Below are positions 28,209 to 37,151 of a stretch of DNA of 64,000 nt, piece after piece. The DNA lies in NCBI GenBank assembly GCA_964371615.1, contig CAYJMS010000004.1, forward strand, positions 381,638 to 445,637, in the 5' to 3' direction. The stretch's first letter is position 1; the number at the start of each line of letters is the position of its first letter. The position numbers were made by a program, and so were the translations under genes. A model generated the notes under the pieces. That model was not told the DNA's origin. It did no database searches and worked only from the letters and a program-made list of their open reading frames with translations. The DNA comes from SpSt-333 sp964371615 (lineage in GTDB: Bacteria > Bacteroidota > Ignavibacteria > UBA10030 > UBA8401).

Positions 28209-29704
28209 ACAATACAAGAAAAATATTTATTGTCCTCACACTCATCGTCCTGCTGCCCGCATTATTTTATTCGGTGTACGAGATCTCTTCCCTGAACAAT
28301 ACGGAGGAAATGATTTCCCAACTGTACGAGCGGCAGATGGATGCGGTCTTGTTTTCGGTGAATCAATACCTGCTGGATATTGTCTCCAGTTGGGCAACAC
28401 ACATCGAAAACGAATTGCCGACAAAGGAGATGGAGAAGATCGTGCGCTCCAATGCTTCCATTCTTTCCATTATCATATCCGATACCGCATTTTCTTCTCT
28501 CCGTTCTTTCCCATCCGGGCCGTCGGGACAAATACAGCGGCTGCGGCAACAAAAGGATCGCATTGATAAGCTCATTCGCTATCAATCCGCATCGTACCGC
28601 AAACTGGAACCGGTAATCGATACCGATTCCACAATGATTATCCTGTTTATCCCCTCTTCGTCCACGGCAACCGTCGTCGGTATTATCGTCGATACCGATC
28701 GTTTCATCAACGATGTGGTCGGGAGAAAACTGTCCGACATCGCGCAAAACGATTTTGTGATTGCCGTTGTCCACCGGACTGACGGCACCATCATCTATGC
28801 CACTTCACCGGTGGGGTACCGCGAAATGTCACAAGAACGGCCGCTCTGGATATTCCCCGATTACGCCGTCAAAATCCGCCTGCAGGGAACCACCATACAG
28901 GAAGCGGCGACCGATCGCTTCACGAGAAATATCATCCTTATACTTCTGATGGACGCATTGCTGATTCTCGGCGCCTGGTTCGTCTTCCGGACGATCCGCC
29001 GGGAAATGGAACTGATCGCGTTGAAATCGGATTTTGTCTCGAACGTATCGCACGAACTCCGCACTCCTCTTTCCCTCATCCGCATGTTTGCCGAAACACT
29101 GGAGATGGGGCGTGTCAAAACGGAATCGAAGAAAAAGGAATATTACGGCATCATCCTGCACGAAACAGAACGCTTGACCCGACTGATCAACAATATTCTG
29201 AATTTCTCGAGAATGGAATCGAAATCACGAAAATTCCATTTCCGAAAGACCGACATCAACAGCGTCGCCGCATCGGTTCTGGCGGTCTATTCCTATCAGT
29301 TCGAGCAGTTGCATTTCGCCGTCGAGACGTCGTTCGAGGCGGGACTGCCGCAGATTGATGCCGACGAAGAAGCGGTCGCTGAAGCGCTGCACAATCTGGT
29401 GGACAATGCAATCAAATACAGCGGTGAAGAAAAGTTCATCCGCATCGTTACGCTGCGCGACGAGCGCGGCATCGTCCTCCGTGTCGCCGACCGCGGCATC
29501 GGCATTCCCGAAGAACACCGAACGAAGATATTCGAAAAATTTTACCGTGTATCGCACGGCCTTGTTCATACCGCTAAAGGGAGCGGTCTTGGACTGGCGA
29601 TCGTGCAGCATATCGTTCAATCGCATCACGGAACGATCACGATCGAGAGCACCGAAGGAAAAGGAAGCACGTTCAGCATCCATTTACCATTAACGCAGAC
29701 CTAA
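28205..29704 (+). CDS. Membrane sensor histidine kinase
   Basis: Two-component sensor of 499 aa. One transmembrane helix at about 7-25 and a second at about 243-262 (LILLMDALLILGAWFVF) bracket a 220-residue extracytoplasmic sensor. The cytoplasmic part has the H-box SNVSHELRTPLSLIRM (His283), N-box HNLVDNAIKYS, G1 VADRGIGIPEEH, F-box KIFEKFYRV and G2 GSGLGLAIV. No HAMP domain is evident. It is followed 21 nt later by an OmpR-type regulator, its presumed partner. Confidence 0.93.
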   Translation: MNNTRKIFIVLTLIVLLPALFYSVYEISSLNNTEEMISQLYERQMDAVLFSVNQYLLDIVSSWATHIENELPTKEMEKIVRSNASILSIIISDTAFSSLRSFPSGPSGQIQRLRQQKDRIDKLIRYQSASYRKLEPVIDTDSTMIILFIPSSSTATVVGIIVDTDRFINDVVGRKLSDIAQNDFVIAVVHRTDGTIIYATSPVGYREMSQERPLWIFPDYAVKIRLQGTTIQEAATDRFTRNIILILLMDALLILGAWFVFRTIRREMELIALKSDFVSNVSHELRTPLSLIRMFAETLEMGRVKTESKKKEYYGIILHETERLTRLINNILNFSRMESKSRKFHFRKTDINSVAASVLAVYSYQFEQLHFAVETSFEAGLPQIDADEEAVAEALHNLVDNAIKYSGEEKFIRIVTLRDERGIVLRVADRGIGIPEEHRTKIFEKFYRVSHGLVHTAKGSGLGLAIVQHIVQSHHGTITIESTEGKGSTFSIHLPLTQT

Positions 29705-29725
29705 GCAGGTCTCACAAAAAATGCC

Positions 29726-30409
29726 ATGGCACATATACTGGTCATTGAAGACGAACCCGATATGCAACGGGGATTACAGGATAACCTCGAATTCGAAGGA
29801 TACGATGTCACCGTGGTCGGTGAAGGAAAAAAGGGATTGGATTCGCTCGTCACCGGACGATTCGATCTCGTGTTGCTCGATGTGATGCTGCCGGGTATGT
29901 CCGGATTCGATATCTGTAAAGCGGCCCGTTCGCAGGGCGTTTCGATTCCCATCATTATGCTGACCGCCAAAGGGGAAGAGGTGGACAAGGTGCTCGGCCT
30001 GGAATTCGGCGCCGATGATTACATTACCAAACCGTTTAGTGTGCGCGAACTGCTGGCACGCGTAAAGGCGGTTCTTCGCCGAACACCGGCGGGCGTGGCG
30101 ATTACGGAAAAAAATATCACGATCGGTCTGCTCGAAGTAAATTTCGAAAGTTATACCGCCGGAAAAAAAGGAAAATCAATTTCAATGTCGTCGAAAGAAT
30201 TCGACATCCTGCGATATTTATGGCAGCATCAAAAGCAGGTCATCAGCCGCGACGATCTGCTGACGAATGTGTGGGGATACGACGAGTCGATCACCTCCCG
30301 CACCGTGGATAACTTTATCGTCAAACTCCGGAAAAACATTGAAAAGGATCCTTCCCATCCGAAACATATCATTACCGTGCACGGAACGGGATATAAATTA
30401 CTCCCATAG
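29726..30409 (+). CDS. OmpR/PhoB-family response regulator
   Basis: DNA-binding response regulator of 227 aa: receiver with IEDEPDMQ and phospho-acceptor Asp52 in LVLLDVMLPG, IMLTAKGEEVD and ITKPFSVREL, followed by a winged helix ending VWGYDESITSRTVDNFIVKL. Partner of the kinase directly upstream. Target genes are unknown. Confidence 0.94.
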   Translation: MAHILVIEDEPDMQRGLQDNLEFEGYDVTVVGEGKKGLDSLVTGRFDLVLLDVMLPGMSGFDICKAARSQGVSIPIIMLTAKGEEVDKVLGLEFGADDYITKPFSVRELLARVKAVLRRTPAGVAITEKNITIGLLEVNFESYTAGKKGKSISMSSKEFDILRYLWQHQKQVISRDDLLTNVWGYDESITSRTVDNFIVKLRKNIEKDPSHPKHIITVHGTGYKLLP

Positions 30410-30590
30410 AAAAATATCCTTTTCATACTCCGAATTCCTGAAGAAAATTCCGTTTTCAGTGATTTTTCAAAGATATTTTCCCCTGTTATTCAATTCCTGC
30501 CGTGACAACTTTTTACAAATTCTGACTCCGCAGGGACACAACGCAGGTTTGTTTCGCATATCTTGCACGCACATTAATCAGGCAAATTTT

Positions 30591-31652
30591 ATGAAAAATA
30601 TTTTATCAATTTTATTATTGCTCGCTGCTATAGCTGTTACTGCGGAATCGCAGCAGGAGCGGCAGATTATAGATCTGCGCGGCAACTGGAAATTCGAGAT
30701 CGGCGACGATCGGCGCTATGCAGAGGCAAAGTTCGACGACAGCGCCTGGGATGAAATTTTCGTACCGGCGGATTGGGAGAATGAAGGATTTCCCGGATAC
30801 GACGGATACGGATGGTACCGGAAAAAATTTCTTCTTCCGTCATCGGCCCAAAAGCAGGATCTCTTTCTTCATATCATTGTGGACGATGTCTGCGCGGTGT
30901 ACGTAAACGGTCAGATCATCGGGATGGGTGGATCGTTTCCTCCGGATTTTGAGACGGCATACAATGTCCAGCAGAAATTTTTTATCCCAAAAAAATTCCT
31001 CCGTTATAACGAACAAAATAGTATCGCCGTCCGTGTGTACGACGACTATCTTAACGGCGGTATCGTCCAGGGACGTATCGGCATTTATGCTCATGAGAAT
31101 ACTTTTCCGTTTGTCGCAACTTTCCCGGAAATGTGGAAATTTAAAAAGGGTGACAATGAACAGTGGAGCGATCCTTCGCTTGACGATACAAAATGGCAGG
31201 ACCTGATTGTCCCTGCGCCATGGGATTTTCAGGGATTCGGTTCGTACGACGGATTCGGCTGGTATCGGGTAATGTTCACCGTTCCTTCAAATTTAAAGGA
31301 TGATGATCTTGTCGCGATGCTCGGACGGATCGACGATATCGATGAAGCGTATCTGAACGGCGAATTGATCGGAAAGACCGGACGCATCCGGTCAAACGGA
31401 AGTGCCGGCAGGATCCGCGAAGAGTACCGCGAGTTCCGGTTCTACTCCATCCCGAAATCGTTGCTGAACAAAGGAGGCAAGAACGTTCTTGCAGTACGAG
31501 TGTATGATAATTTCAAAATCGGCGGTATTTACGAAGGACCTATCGGTATTGCACGGAGCAGCGAAGTCCGCCGCTTCAAAAAGCAGATCGAAAGCAACGA
31601 ATGGCCGGAGAATTCATTCCAGCGATTTATCGATAAAATATTCAACGAATAA
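30591..31652 (+). CDS. Exported protein with two tandem beta-galactosidase-type jelly-roll domains
   Basis: 353 aa. A signal peptide (about 1-20) precedes two repeats of one galactose-binding-like domain: first LRGNWKFEIGDDRRYAEAKF...GYDGYGWYRKKF, second MWKFKKGDNEQWSDPSLDD...SYDGFGWYRVMF. Each ends with an AVRVYD(D/N) strand and a GPIGI/GRIGI strand. These resemble the sugar-binding N-terminal domain of glycoside hydrolases of family 2, but no catalytic barrel follows, so it is probably a carbohydrate- or wall-binding protein. The ATG is chosen because the long in-frame extension upstream overlaps the regulator gene. Confidence 0.8.
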   Translation: MKNILSILLLLAAIAVTAESQQERQIIDLRGNWKFEIGDDRRYAEAKFDDSAWDEIFVPADWENEGFPGYDGYGWYRKKFLLPSSAQKQDLFLHIIVDDVCAVYVNGQIIGMGGSFPPDFETAYNVQQKFFIPKKFLRYNEQNSIAVRVYDDYLNGGIVQGRIGIYAHENTFPFVATFPEMWKFKKGDNEQWSDPSLDDTKWQDLIVPAPWDFQGFGSYDGFGWYRVMFTVPSNLKDDDLVAMLGRIDDIDEAYLNGELIGKTGRIRSNGSAGRIREEYREFRFYSIPKSLLNKGGKNVLAVRVYDNFKIGGIYEGPIGIARSSEVRRFKKQIESNEWPENSFQRFIDKIFNE

Positions 31653-31819
31653 TCCCGTCAATGGCGGTGCGGATCGAATCGTGCCGTCATTGATTAATAA
31701 ATCATTAATTTTACCCATTCCTTCCCGATCCGTTTCGACTCTGGTTCAAAATTTTGTATCTTTCCCACCGACAGCATTGACGGCATCATTTTCAATCTCG
31801 AACAGTCACTTATTAAATC

Positions 31820-33133
31820 ATGGCTACAACACATAGCGTTCGCGCATGGATCGTTTCCGCCGATATGGGGTACGGTCATCAACGTGCGGTCTTTCCGTTG
31901 AACGGCATTGCCGAAGAAGGATTGATTACCGTCGGCAAGAACGACAACTCCTCCCCAAAAGAGAAGAAACAATGGAAACGGCTGCTGGACGTGTACGAAA
32001 CTTTTTCCCGTGCCCGCGGAATTCCTGTCGTCGGCAAGCCGATCTTTGCGATGCTGGATGCATTGATGCATATACCGTCCTTCTATCCCATCCGTAATTT
32101 ATCGCACAGTACGTTTCAGGTGGATCTGCTCGAGAAAAACATTGCCAACGGCCTTTGCACCGGTATGTTGGAAAAAATCTCGGCGAAACAGCTGCCGCTG
32201 GTGACTTCGTTTTATGCGCCGGCTATCGCAGCCGATACAAAGGGATACGAACCCATCTACTGCATCATCTGCGATGCGGATATCAACCGGGTCTGGGCGG
32301 CGAAACAGGCATGGGACAGCCGAATCAGTTACTGCGTACCGTGCGGTAAAGCGGCGCAGCGGCTCAAATCGTACGGTGTGCCGGAGGAGAGGATCTTTCT
32401 CACCGGATTTCCGCTGCCGATGGATCTTGTCGGGAAAAACATAAGTGTATTAAAAATCGATCTGACCCAACGGCTCTCATTGCTTGATCCTTACCGGAGA
32501 TTCCATCAACTTCACTCCCGCAGCGTAGAACATTTTCTCGGGAAAAAAAACAAATTGGCGAAGCATGACCGGATTCTGACGATCTCGTATGCGGTGGGCG
32601 GCGCGGGAGCGCAAAAAGAGATCGGCGGCCGTATTGCGAACAGTTTACGGAATAGATTAAGAGCAGGGGATGTGCGTTTGAATCTGGTTGCCGGTATTCG
32701 CCCCGAAGTCCGCGATTATTTTGAATCGGTCAAAAAGGAATTACATACGGAGAACGTCTCGGTTCTCTTCTCCTCCTCCCTGCACGAATATTTTCAACTG
32801 TTCAACTCGGCGATGCGCACTACCGATATCCTCTGGACGAAGCCGAGCGAACTCTCGTTTTATGCCGGCCTCGGCATTCCGATTATCATGACGCCGTCGA
32901 TCGGATCGCAGGAACGGTTCAACCGACAATGGCTGCACGAGATTCATGCCGGCATGCGGCAGGAAAATCCGGATTATACCGATCAGTGGCTCTACGATTT
33001 GCTGAACGACGGAACGCTGGCGGATATGGCGTGGTCGGGATTCCTGAAAGCACGGAAACTCGGAACGGACAAGATCGTCGAGATACTTAAAACCGGAACA
33101 ATGAAACAAAGCAATTCACCATTGGAGCGATAG
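31820..33133 (+). CDS. MGDG-synthase-like GT-B protein (divergent)
   Basis: 437 aa, soluble, of the glycosyltransferase-B type. It opens AWIVSADMGYGHQRAVFPL, which corresponds to the glycine/His loop of monogalactosyldiacylglycerol synthase-like enzymes. IICDADINRVWAAKQAW aligns in position with VVTDPYTAHPLWFQN of the next gene, and LTGFPLPMDL and the C-terminal TKPSELSFYAGLGIPIIM correspond to nucleotide-sugar-binding parts. Family assignment is inference from these shared landmarks. It lies 50 nt before a more typical family member. Confidence 0.65.
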   Translation: MATTHSVRAWIVSADMGYGHQRAVFPLNGIAEEGLITVGKNDNSSPKEKKQWKRLLDVYETFSRARGIPVVGKPIFAMLDALMHIPSFYPIRNLSHSTFQVDLLEKNIANGLCTGMLEKISAKQLPLVTSFYAPAIAADTKGYEPIYCIICDADINRVWAAKQAWDSRISYCVPCGKAAQRLKSYGVPEERIFLTGFPLPMDLVGKNISVLKIDLTQRLSLLDPYRRFHQLHSRSVEHFLGKKNKLAKHDRILTISYAVGGAGAQKEIGGRIANSLRNRLRAGDVRLNLVAGIRPEVRDYFESVKKELHTENVSVLFSSSLHEYFQLFNSAMRTTDILWTKPSELSFYAGLGIPIIMTPSIGSQERFNRQWLHEIHAGMRQENPDYTDQWLYDLLNDGTLADMAWSGFLKARKLGTDKIVEILKTGTMKQSNSPLER

Positions 33134-33183
33134 TGATCGACAGTTGATGGAATTTAATTCCATCGAACGCTGGGAAAGTTCTT

Positions 33184-34338
33184 ATGACGGCACATCGAGA
33201 AAAATATTTATTGTGTTACCTGAAAACAGGCGGCGGACATCTCGCTCCCGCCCGTTCCATCGCCGCCTATTTGAATGAGAACCATGCGGATGCGATAGAA
33301 CCAATCCTTATCGACGGACTTGTCGAAGCCCGTTCCTTTGCCCGGTACATCATAGAGGACGGATACAGACTATTGCAGGCAAAGGCACAATGGTATTACG
33401 AATTTTTGTATGCCACAAACAAATTTCCTCCGATCGGATATTTTAATGTCGCCATGGCGAAGTTCTTCATCAAGCCATATATCAAAAAAAAGATTCTGGA
33501 AGAACGTCCGTCGAAGATCGTTATATTTCATTTTTTCCTTATTGCGCCGGTTTTTGAGATTTTCCGTGAATACAACATCAATATTCCCGTGATCACTGTG
33601 GTAACCGATCCGTACACCGCCCATCCGTTGTGGTTTCAAAACCGCAATCAGCGATATATTGTGTTTAGCGAACGGTTGAAGCGGTATTGCAAAGAGAAAC
33701 GGCGCATTCCTGACGCGCGCGTGGCTCTGTTTCCTTTCATTATCGACGAGAAATTCACGTCTCCTCTTCGCAACGATGAGATCGTTGCGATAAAAAACCG
33801 ATTCGGCATGTCGCCGGAGAAAAAACAGATTCTGATCATCGGCGGCGGCGACGGCATACCGAACGGTGCACGAATCCTGGAGCAATTGCTTGAAGCGTCG
33901 CTCCCTGTCGAAATCACGATCGTGTGCGGCAAAAACAAGCAATTGCACGCCGATGCGCTGGCATTGCAACGACGGTATCCTGCAGTGAAAGTCTTTGCAT
34001 TTGTCGATTTTGTGTACGAACTTCTCAATACGGCGGACATTGTCATCACCAAATGCGGCGCTTCGACGATCATGGAGATCCTGTTAATGAAGAAAATTCC
34101 GGTGATCAACGATTACCTGTGGGAACAGGAACTCGGCAATATGGAATTTGTGAGGGATAACCGGCTTGGGATCTATGAGCCTGATATGAAAAATTTACCG
34201 GCGGTCATCGGCCGGTTGATTTCGGATGAAGATGAATACCGGTCCTATCGCGGCCGGATCGAATCGATGCACTTGCGAAGCGGAACAAAAGAAGTTGCGG
34301 AATTTATTCTTCACTCTACACAACAGGACGGCCTATGA
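33184..34338 (+). CDS. MGDG-synthase / family-28-like glycosyltransferase
   Basis: 384 aa. YLKTGGGHLAPARSIAAYL is the acceptor-binding N-terminal loop of diacylglycerol glycosyltransferases (MgdA/UgtP type), VVTDPYTAHPLWFQN the conserved second block, ILIIGGGDGIPNGARILEQL the start of the C-terminal Rossmann domain and ITKCGASTIMEILLM the nucleotide-sugar loop. It probably adds sugar to a membrane lipid. With the upstream paralogue and the downstream membrane protein (4-nt overlap) it forms a small glycolipid-type operon. Confidence 0.82.
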   Translation: MTAHREKYLLCYLKTGGGHLAPARSIAAYLNENHADAIEPILIDGLVEARSFARYIIEDGYRLLQAKAQWYYEFLYATNKFPPIGYFNVAMAKFFIKPYIKKKILEERPSKIVIFHFFLIAPVFEIFREYNINIPVITVVTDPYTAHPLWFQNRNQRYIVFSERLKRYCKEKRRIPDARVALFPFIIDEKFTSPLRNDEIVAIKNRFGMSPEKKQILIIGGGDGIPNGARILEQLLEASLPVEITIVCGKNKQLHADALALQRRYPAVKVFAFVDFVYELLNTADIVITKCGASTIMEILLMKKIPVINDYLWEQELGNMEFVRDNRLGIYEPDMKNLPAVIGRLISDEDEYRSYRGRIESMHLRSGTKEVAEFILHSTQQDGL

Positions 34339-34706
34339 CTCTTCTGGAAAAAAATCTCTATCAGCAGATCCATCCACTTCGGCTGGTGGTGGATTGGAGT
34401 TCGGGACTCGGTGCATGCTATCTGTTCTGGCTGCGCGACATCTGGACGGGCGTGGCAGTCAGTGTGATACCGTCGTTGATTGTCTCATTGTATGTGGTCC
34501 GTTTTGCGGATCTTGAAAAAATTAAAGCCTCACCGTTCGGCGCGTATTATAAAAGGACCTATTCCAGAACAGTCGATATATTCCGGTTCGCCGGATTTGT
34601 GATCCTGGCCGGATCATCCTGGTGGCATTCCGTACCCGGTATGATCGGCGGCCTGGTCATCATCATTCTGACCTGGACGTACGGATTATTTTACAAGAAG
34701 CAATAA
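34335..34706 (+). CDS. Small membrane protein, third gene of the glycosyltransferase group
   Basis: 123 aa with about four hydrophobic segments (for example VVDWSSGLGACYLFWL, VAVSVIPSLIVSLYVV, FAGFVILAGSSWW, GGLVIIILTWTYGLFY). Its ATG overlaps the stop of the glycosyltransferase by 4 nt. No recognised family; possibly a membrane partner of the lipid-modifying enzymes. Confidence 0.7.
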   Translation: MTLLEKNLYQQIHPLRLVVDWSSGLGACYLFWLRDIWTGVAVSVIPSLIVSLYVVRFADLEKIKASPFGAYYKRTYSRTVDIFRFAGFVILAGSSWWHSVPGMIGGLVIIILTWTYGLFYKKQ

Positions 34707-34727
34707 GCCGTTGAGCGCGGGAGTGTT

Positions 34728-35114
34728 ATGACAGCATATTTCAGTGAAACGACAGACCATATCACCGTTTCGGTACGTCCGCTGTTTGTGGAGGGGGAAT
34801 CAAATGTCCTGACCAGGAAGTTTGTCTTTGCGTACTTCATTCGCATTGAAAACAACGGCACAGACACGGTGCAATTGCTTCGGCGACATTGGATTATCAC
34901 TCACGACACGGGCAAAGTGGAAGAGGTGGAAGGTGAAGGTGTTATTGGAAAGCAGCCGGTGATCGCGCCGGAACAGTTTCATGAATACAACAGCTTTTGC
35001 ATCCTCGAGTCGATGGAAGGTTTCATGGAGGGAACGTATCTAATGAAGCGATCCGACGGAACGACATTCAAGATCAATATTCCCCGCTTCACTCTGCGGG
35101 CAATGGCCAATTAA
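34728..35114 (+). CDS. apaG: ApaG domain protein
   Basis: 128-aa immunoglobulin-like ApaG protein. The family hallmarks ITVSVRPLFVEGES, FAYFIRIENNGTDTVQLLRR, HWIITHDTGKVEEVEGEGVI and GKQPVIAPEQFHEYNSF are all visible. ApaG is linked to cobalt/magnesium phenotypes in enterobacteria, but its biochemical role is unsettled. Complete. Confidence 0.95.
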   Translation: MTAYFSETTDHITVSVRPLFVEGESNVLTRKFVFAYFIRIENNGTDTVQLLRRHWIITHDTGKVEEVEGEGVIGKQPVIAPEQFHEYNSFCILESMEGFMEGTYLMKRSDGTTFKINIPRFTLRAMAN

Positions 35115-35143
35115 TTCCCTTCTATTAAAGTACACTGCATCCT

Positions 35144-36220
35144 ATGAAAACACTATCGGTATTCACTGTATTCTGCGCGGCGCTGATGTTCGACTCGTGC
35201 GGAACAACCTCTTCCATTCCTGTTCCCGCTGTAATCGACGGGATCATGCAATCATACGCCGATCCTTCCGCTCCCGGAGCGAGCGTACTGGTGATGAAGA
35301 ACGACAGTGTTGTATTTAAAAAGGGATACGGCATTGCCGATATGGAGAGCGGCACGCCGGTCAGTACTACGACGAACTTCCGTCTCGCATCCGTCTCAAA
35401 GCAATTTACCGCCATGTCGGTCATGCTGTTGGCGGAACAGGGTGCTATCTCGTATGACGACCGTCTCACAAAATTCTTTCCCGATTTTCCCGCGTACGGT
35501 TCCGAAATCACCGTTCGTCATCTGCTGACGCATACCTCCGGCCTGGTTGATTATGAATCGGTTATGCCGGATACGCAGACGGTACAGGTACACGATGCGG
35601 ATTGCCTCACATTAATGCACGCCGTCGATTCACTATATTTTCCTGCCGGAACGCGCTATGCGTACAGCAACACCGGATATGCATTGCTGGCGATGATTGT
35701 TGAAACGGTTTCCGGTCAGCGGTATGCCGACTATTTAAAGAAAAATATATTTGACCGCACCGGCATGACGACGTCGGTGGCATATGAAGAGGGAATTTCC
35801 GTTGTGCCGAACCGTGCGTACGGACATTCGCTGATCGACGGAACATGGCGGCGAACGGACCAAAGCAGCACGAGCGCGGTGCTGGGAGACGGCGGCATTT
35901 ATTCAAATGTTGAGGAAATGTCCCGATGGATTTCTTCACTCTGGAACTATTCTCTTCTCCATGAAGAAACACAGCGATTGGCATGGTCCGATGCAACGCT
36001 CAATGACGGATCGACGATCGATTACGGTTTCGGATGGCACAAACAGACAAATCGCGGAATCCGACATCCGCACCACGGCGGCAGCACGCGGGGATTTCGC
36101 AATCACATCCTTCTCTTCCCCGATCAGAAATTAACAGTGATAATTTTAACCAATCGCAATCAGGGAGATCCGGCCGCCGAAGCGCAGAAGATCGCCGATC
36201 TCTTTTGGGAAAACCGGTAA
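35144..36220 (+). CDS. Serine hydrolase of the beta-lactamase/class C PBP-like family
   Basis: 358 aa. N-terminal signal with a possible lipobox (ALMFDSC), so perhaps lipid-anchored. The catalytic Ser83-x-x-Lys86 is in LASVSKQFTAM, Tyr-x-Asn in YAYSNTGYALL and the third motif HHGGSTRGF replaces KTG. These are class C beta-lactamase-fold esterase/peptidase features; real beta-lactam resistance cannot be inferred. Upstream gap is only 29 nt after apaG. Confidence 0.88.
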   Translation: MKTLSVFTVFCAALMFDSCGTTSSIPVPAVIDGIMQSYADPSAPGASVLVMKNDSVVFKKGYGIADMESGTPVSTTTNFRLASVSKQFTAMSVMLLAEQGAISYDDRLTKFFPDFPAYGSEITVRHLLTHTSGLVDYESVMPDTQTVQVHDADCLTLMHAVDSLYFPAGTRYAYSNTGYALLAMIVETVSGQRYADYLKKNIFDRTGMTTSVAYEEGISVVPNRAYGHSLIDGTWRRTDQSSTSAVLGDGGIYSNVEEMSRWISSLWNYSLLHEETQRLAWSDATLNDGSTIDYGFGWHKQTNRGIRHPHHGGSTRGFRNHILLFPDQKLTVIILTNRNQGDPAAEAQKIADLFWENR

Positions 36221-36230
36221 CCGTTCTTCC

Positions 36231-36647
36231 ATGCTGCCCAAGGATTATATTTTGTTGTACGACGGGCTGTGCAGATTGTGCAACGGTGCGGTTCGTTTTA
36301 TCCTGAAGCACGACAAGAGAAAAACAATGCGCTTTGCCTCCCTGCAAAGCGATTTCGCCCGCGCAATCCTGAACCGTCATCCGCAATTGAAAGAGATCGA
36401 TTCATTGGTACTGCTGGAATCGGCAGATACTCCGGAAGAAATTCTCTTTGTGCAATCGGCAGGTGTATTTAAAATTGCGGAGTATCTCGGCGGCGCGTGG
36501 ACCATCGGTTCTCTTTTTCGCATTTTACCAAATAGTCTTTTGGACGCGGCATACGATTTTTTGGCCCGTCATCGTCATTCACTCTTCGGGAGGTACGATG
36601 CCTGTCCGATCCCCTCTCCCGAAACACGATCACGATTCTTAGGATGA
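36231..36647 (+). CDS. DCC-family thiol-disulfide oxidoreductase-like protein (DUF393)
   Basis: 138 aa. Motif LLYDGLCRLCNGAVRFILKH carries the DxxCxxC that names the DCC family, followed by RFASLQSDFA and a C-terminal DACPIPSPETRSRF. Thioredoxin-like redox function is presumed for the family but not demonstrated here. It begins 10 nt after the hydrolase stop. Confidence 0.88.
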   Translation: MLPKDYILLYDGLCRLCNGAVRFILKHDKRKTMRFASLQSDFARAILNRHPQLKEIDSLVLLESADTPEEILFVQSAGVFKIAEYLGGAWTIGSLFRILPNSLLDAAYDFLARHRHSLFGRYDACPIPSPETRSRFLG

Positions 36648-36650
36648 ACA

Positions 36651-37109
36651 ATGACTATTGTTCGAACAATCATCGCTATAATATTTCTCAGCTCAATCTC
36701 CTTTGCACAGCATCCTGTCGATACAGCAGGGATTCAAAAGAGCGTGCTCGCCGTTATGGACCGTCAGGTGGCGGGATGGAACAGCGGTTCCATAGAGAAG
36801 TTTATGGATGGTTATGAGCGGTCCGATTCACTCCGATTCGCTTCCGGAGGCTCGGTCACGTACGGCTGGAATACCATGCTGGAGCGGTACCGCAGAAGTT
36901 ATTCCTCCGCGGAAAAGATGGGAACGCTCAAGTTTACGGGCATCGCCGTCACGGTCCTGTCACCTGCCGCAGCGCTGGTTTTCGGAACGTGGACGCTGCA
37001 CCGGATACATGATACGCCGACCGGATTGTTCACTTTGGTATTCCGGAAGAGCGAAAAGGGCTGGCGGATCGTCCACGACCATACGTCCGCTGCGGAAGAA
37101 AAAAAGTAA
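36651..37109 (+). CDS. Exported NTF2-like (SnoaL/DUF4440-type) protein
   Basis: 152 aa with signal peptide (TIIAIIFLSSISFAQ) followed by an NTF2-like cone: AVMDRQVAGWNSGSIEKFMD, YGWNTMLERYRRSY, ALVFGTWTLHR and FTLVFRKSEKGWRIVHDHTS. Members bind small ligands or act as regulators; the function here is unknown. The ATG is 3 nt after the DCC gene stop, so they are co-transcribed. Confidence 0.85.
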   Translation: MTIVRTIIAIIFLSSISFAQHPVDTAGIQKSVLAVMDRQVAGWNSGSIEKFMDGYERSDSLRFASGGSVTYGWNTMLERYRRSYSSAEKMGTLKFTGIAVTVLSPAAALVFGTWTLHRIHDTPTGLFTLVFRKSEKGWRIVHDHTSAAEEKK

Positions 37110-37116
37110 ATTCCTG

Positions 37117-37148
37117 TTTCCGCTCCTCTCCGAAATTTTGTATCTTTG
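37117..37148 (+). promoter_or_regulatory. Bacteroidota-type promoter, possibly leaderless
   Basis: TATCTTTG (37141-37148) fits the -7 consensus TAnnTTTG of Bacteroidota, with a TTTC about 20 nt upstream as a weak -33 box. The kinase ATG is at 37152, so transcription would start at or near the initiation codon. A similar TTTTGTATCTTT lies before the gene at 31820. Confidence 0.35.
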
Positions 37149-37151
37149 CAC

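Noticed and set aside
35144..36220. Beta-lactam resistance gene
   Set aside because: The SxxK/YxN motifs are shared with many esterases and peptidases, and HHGG replaces the KTG triad; resistance cannot be inferred.
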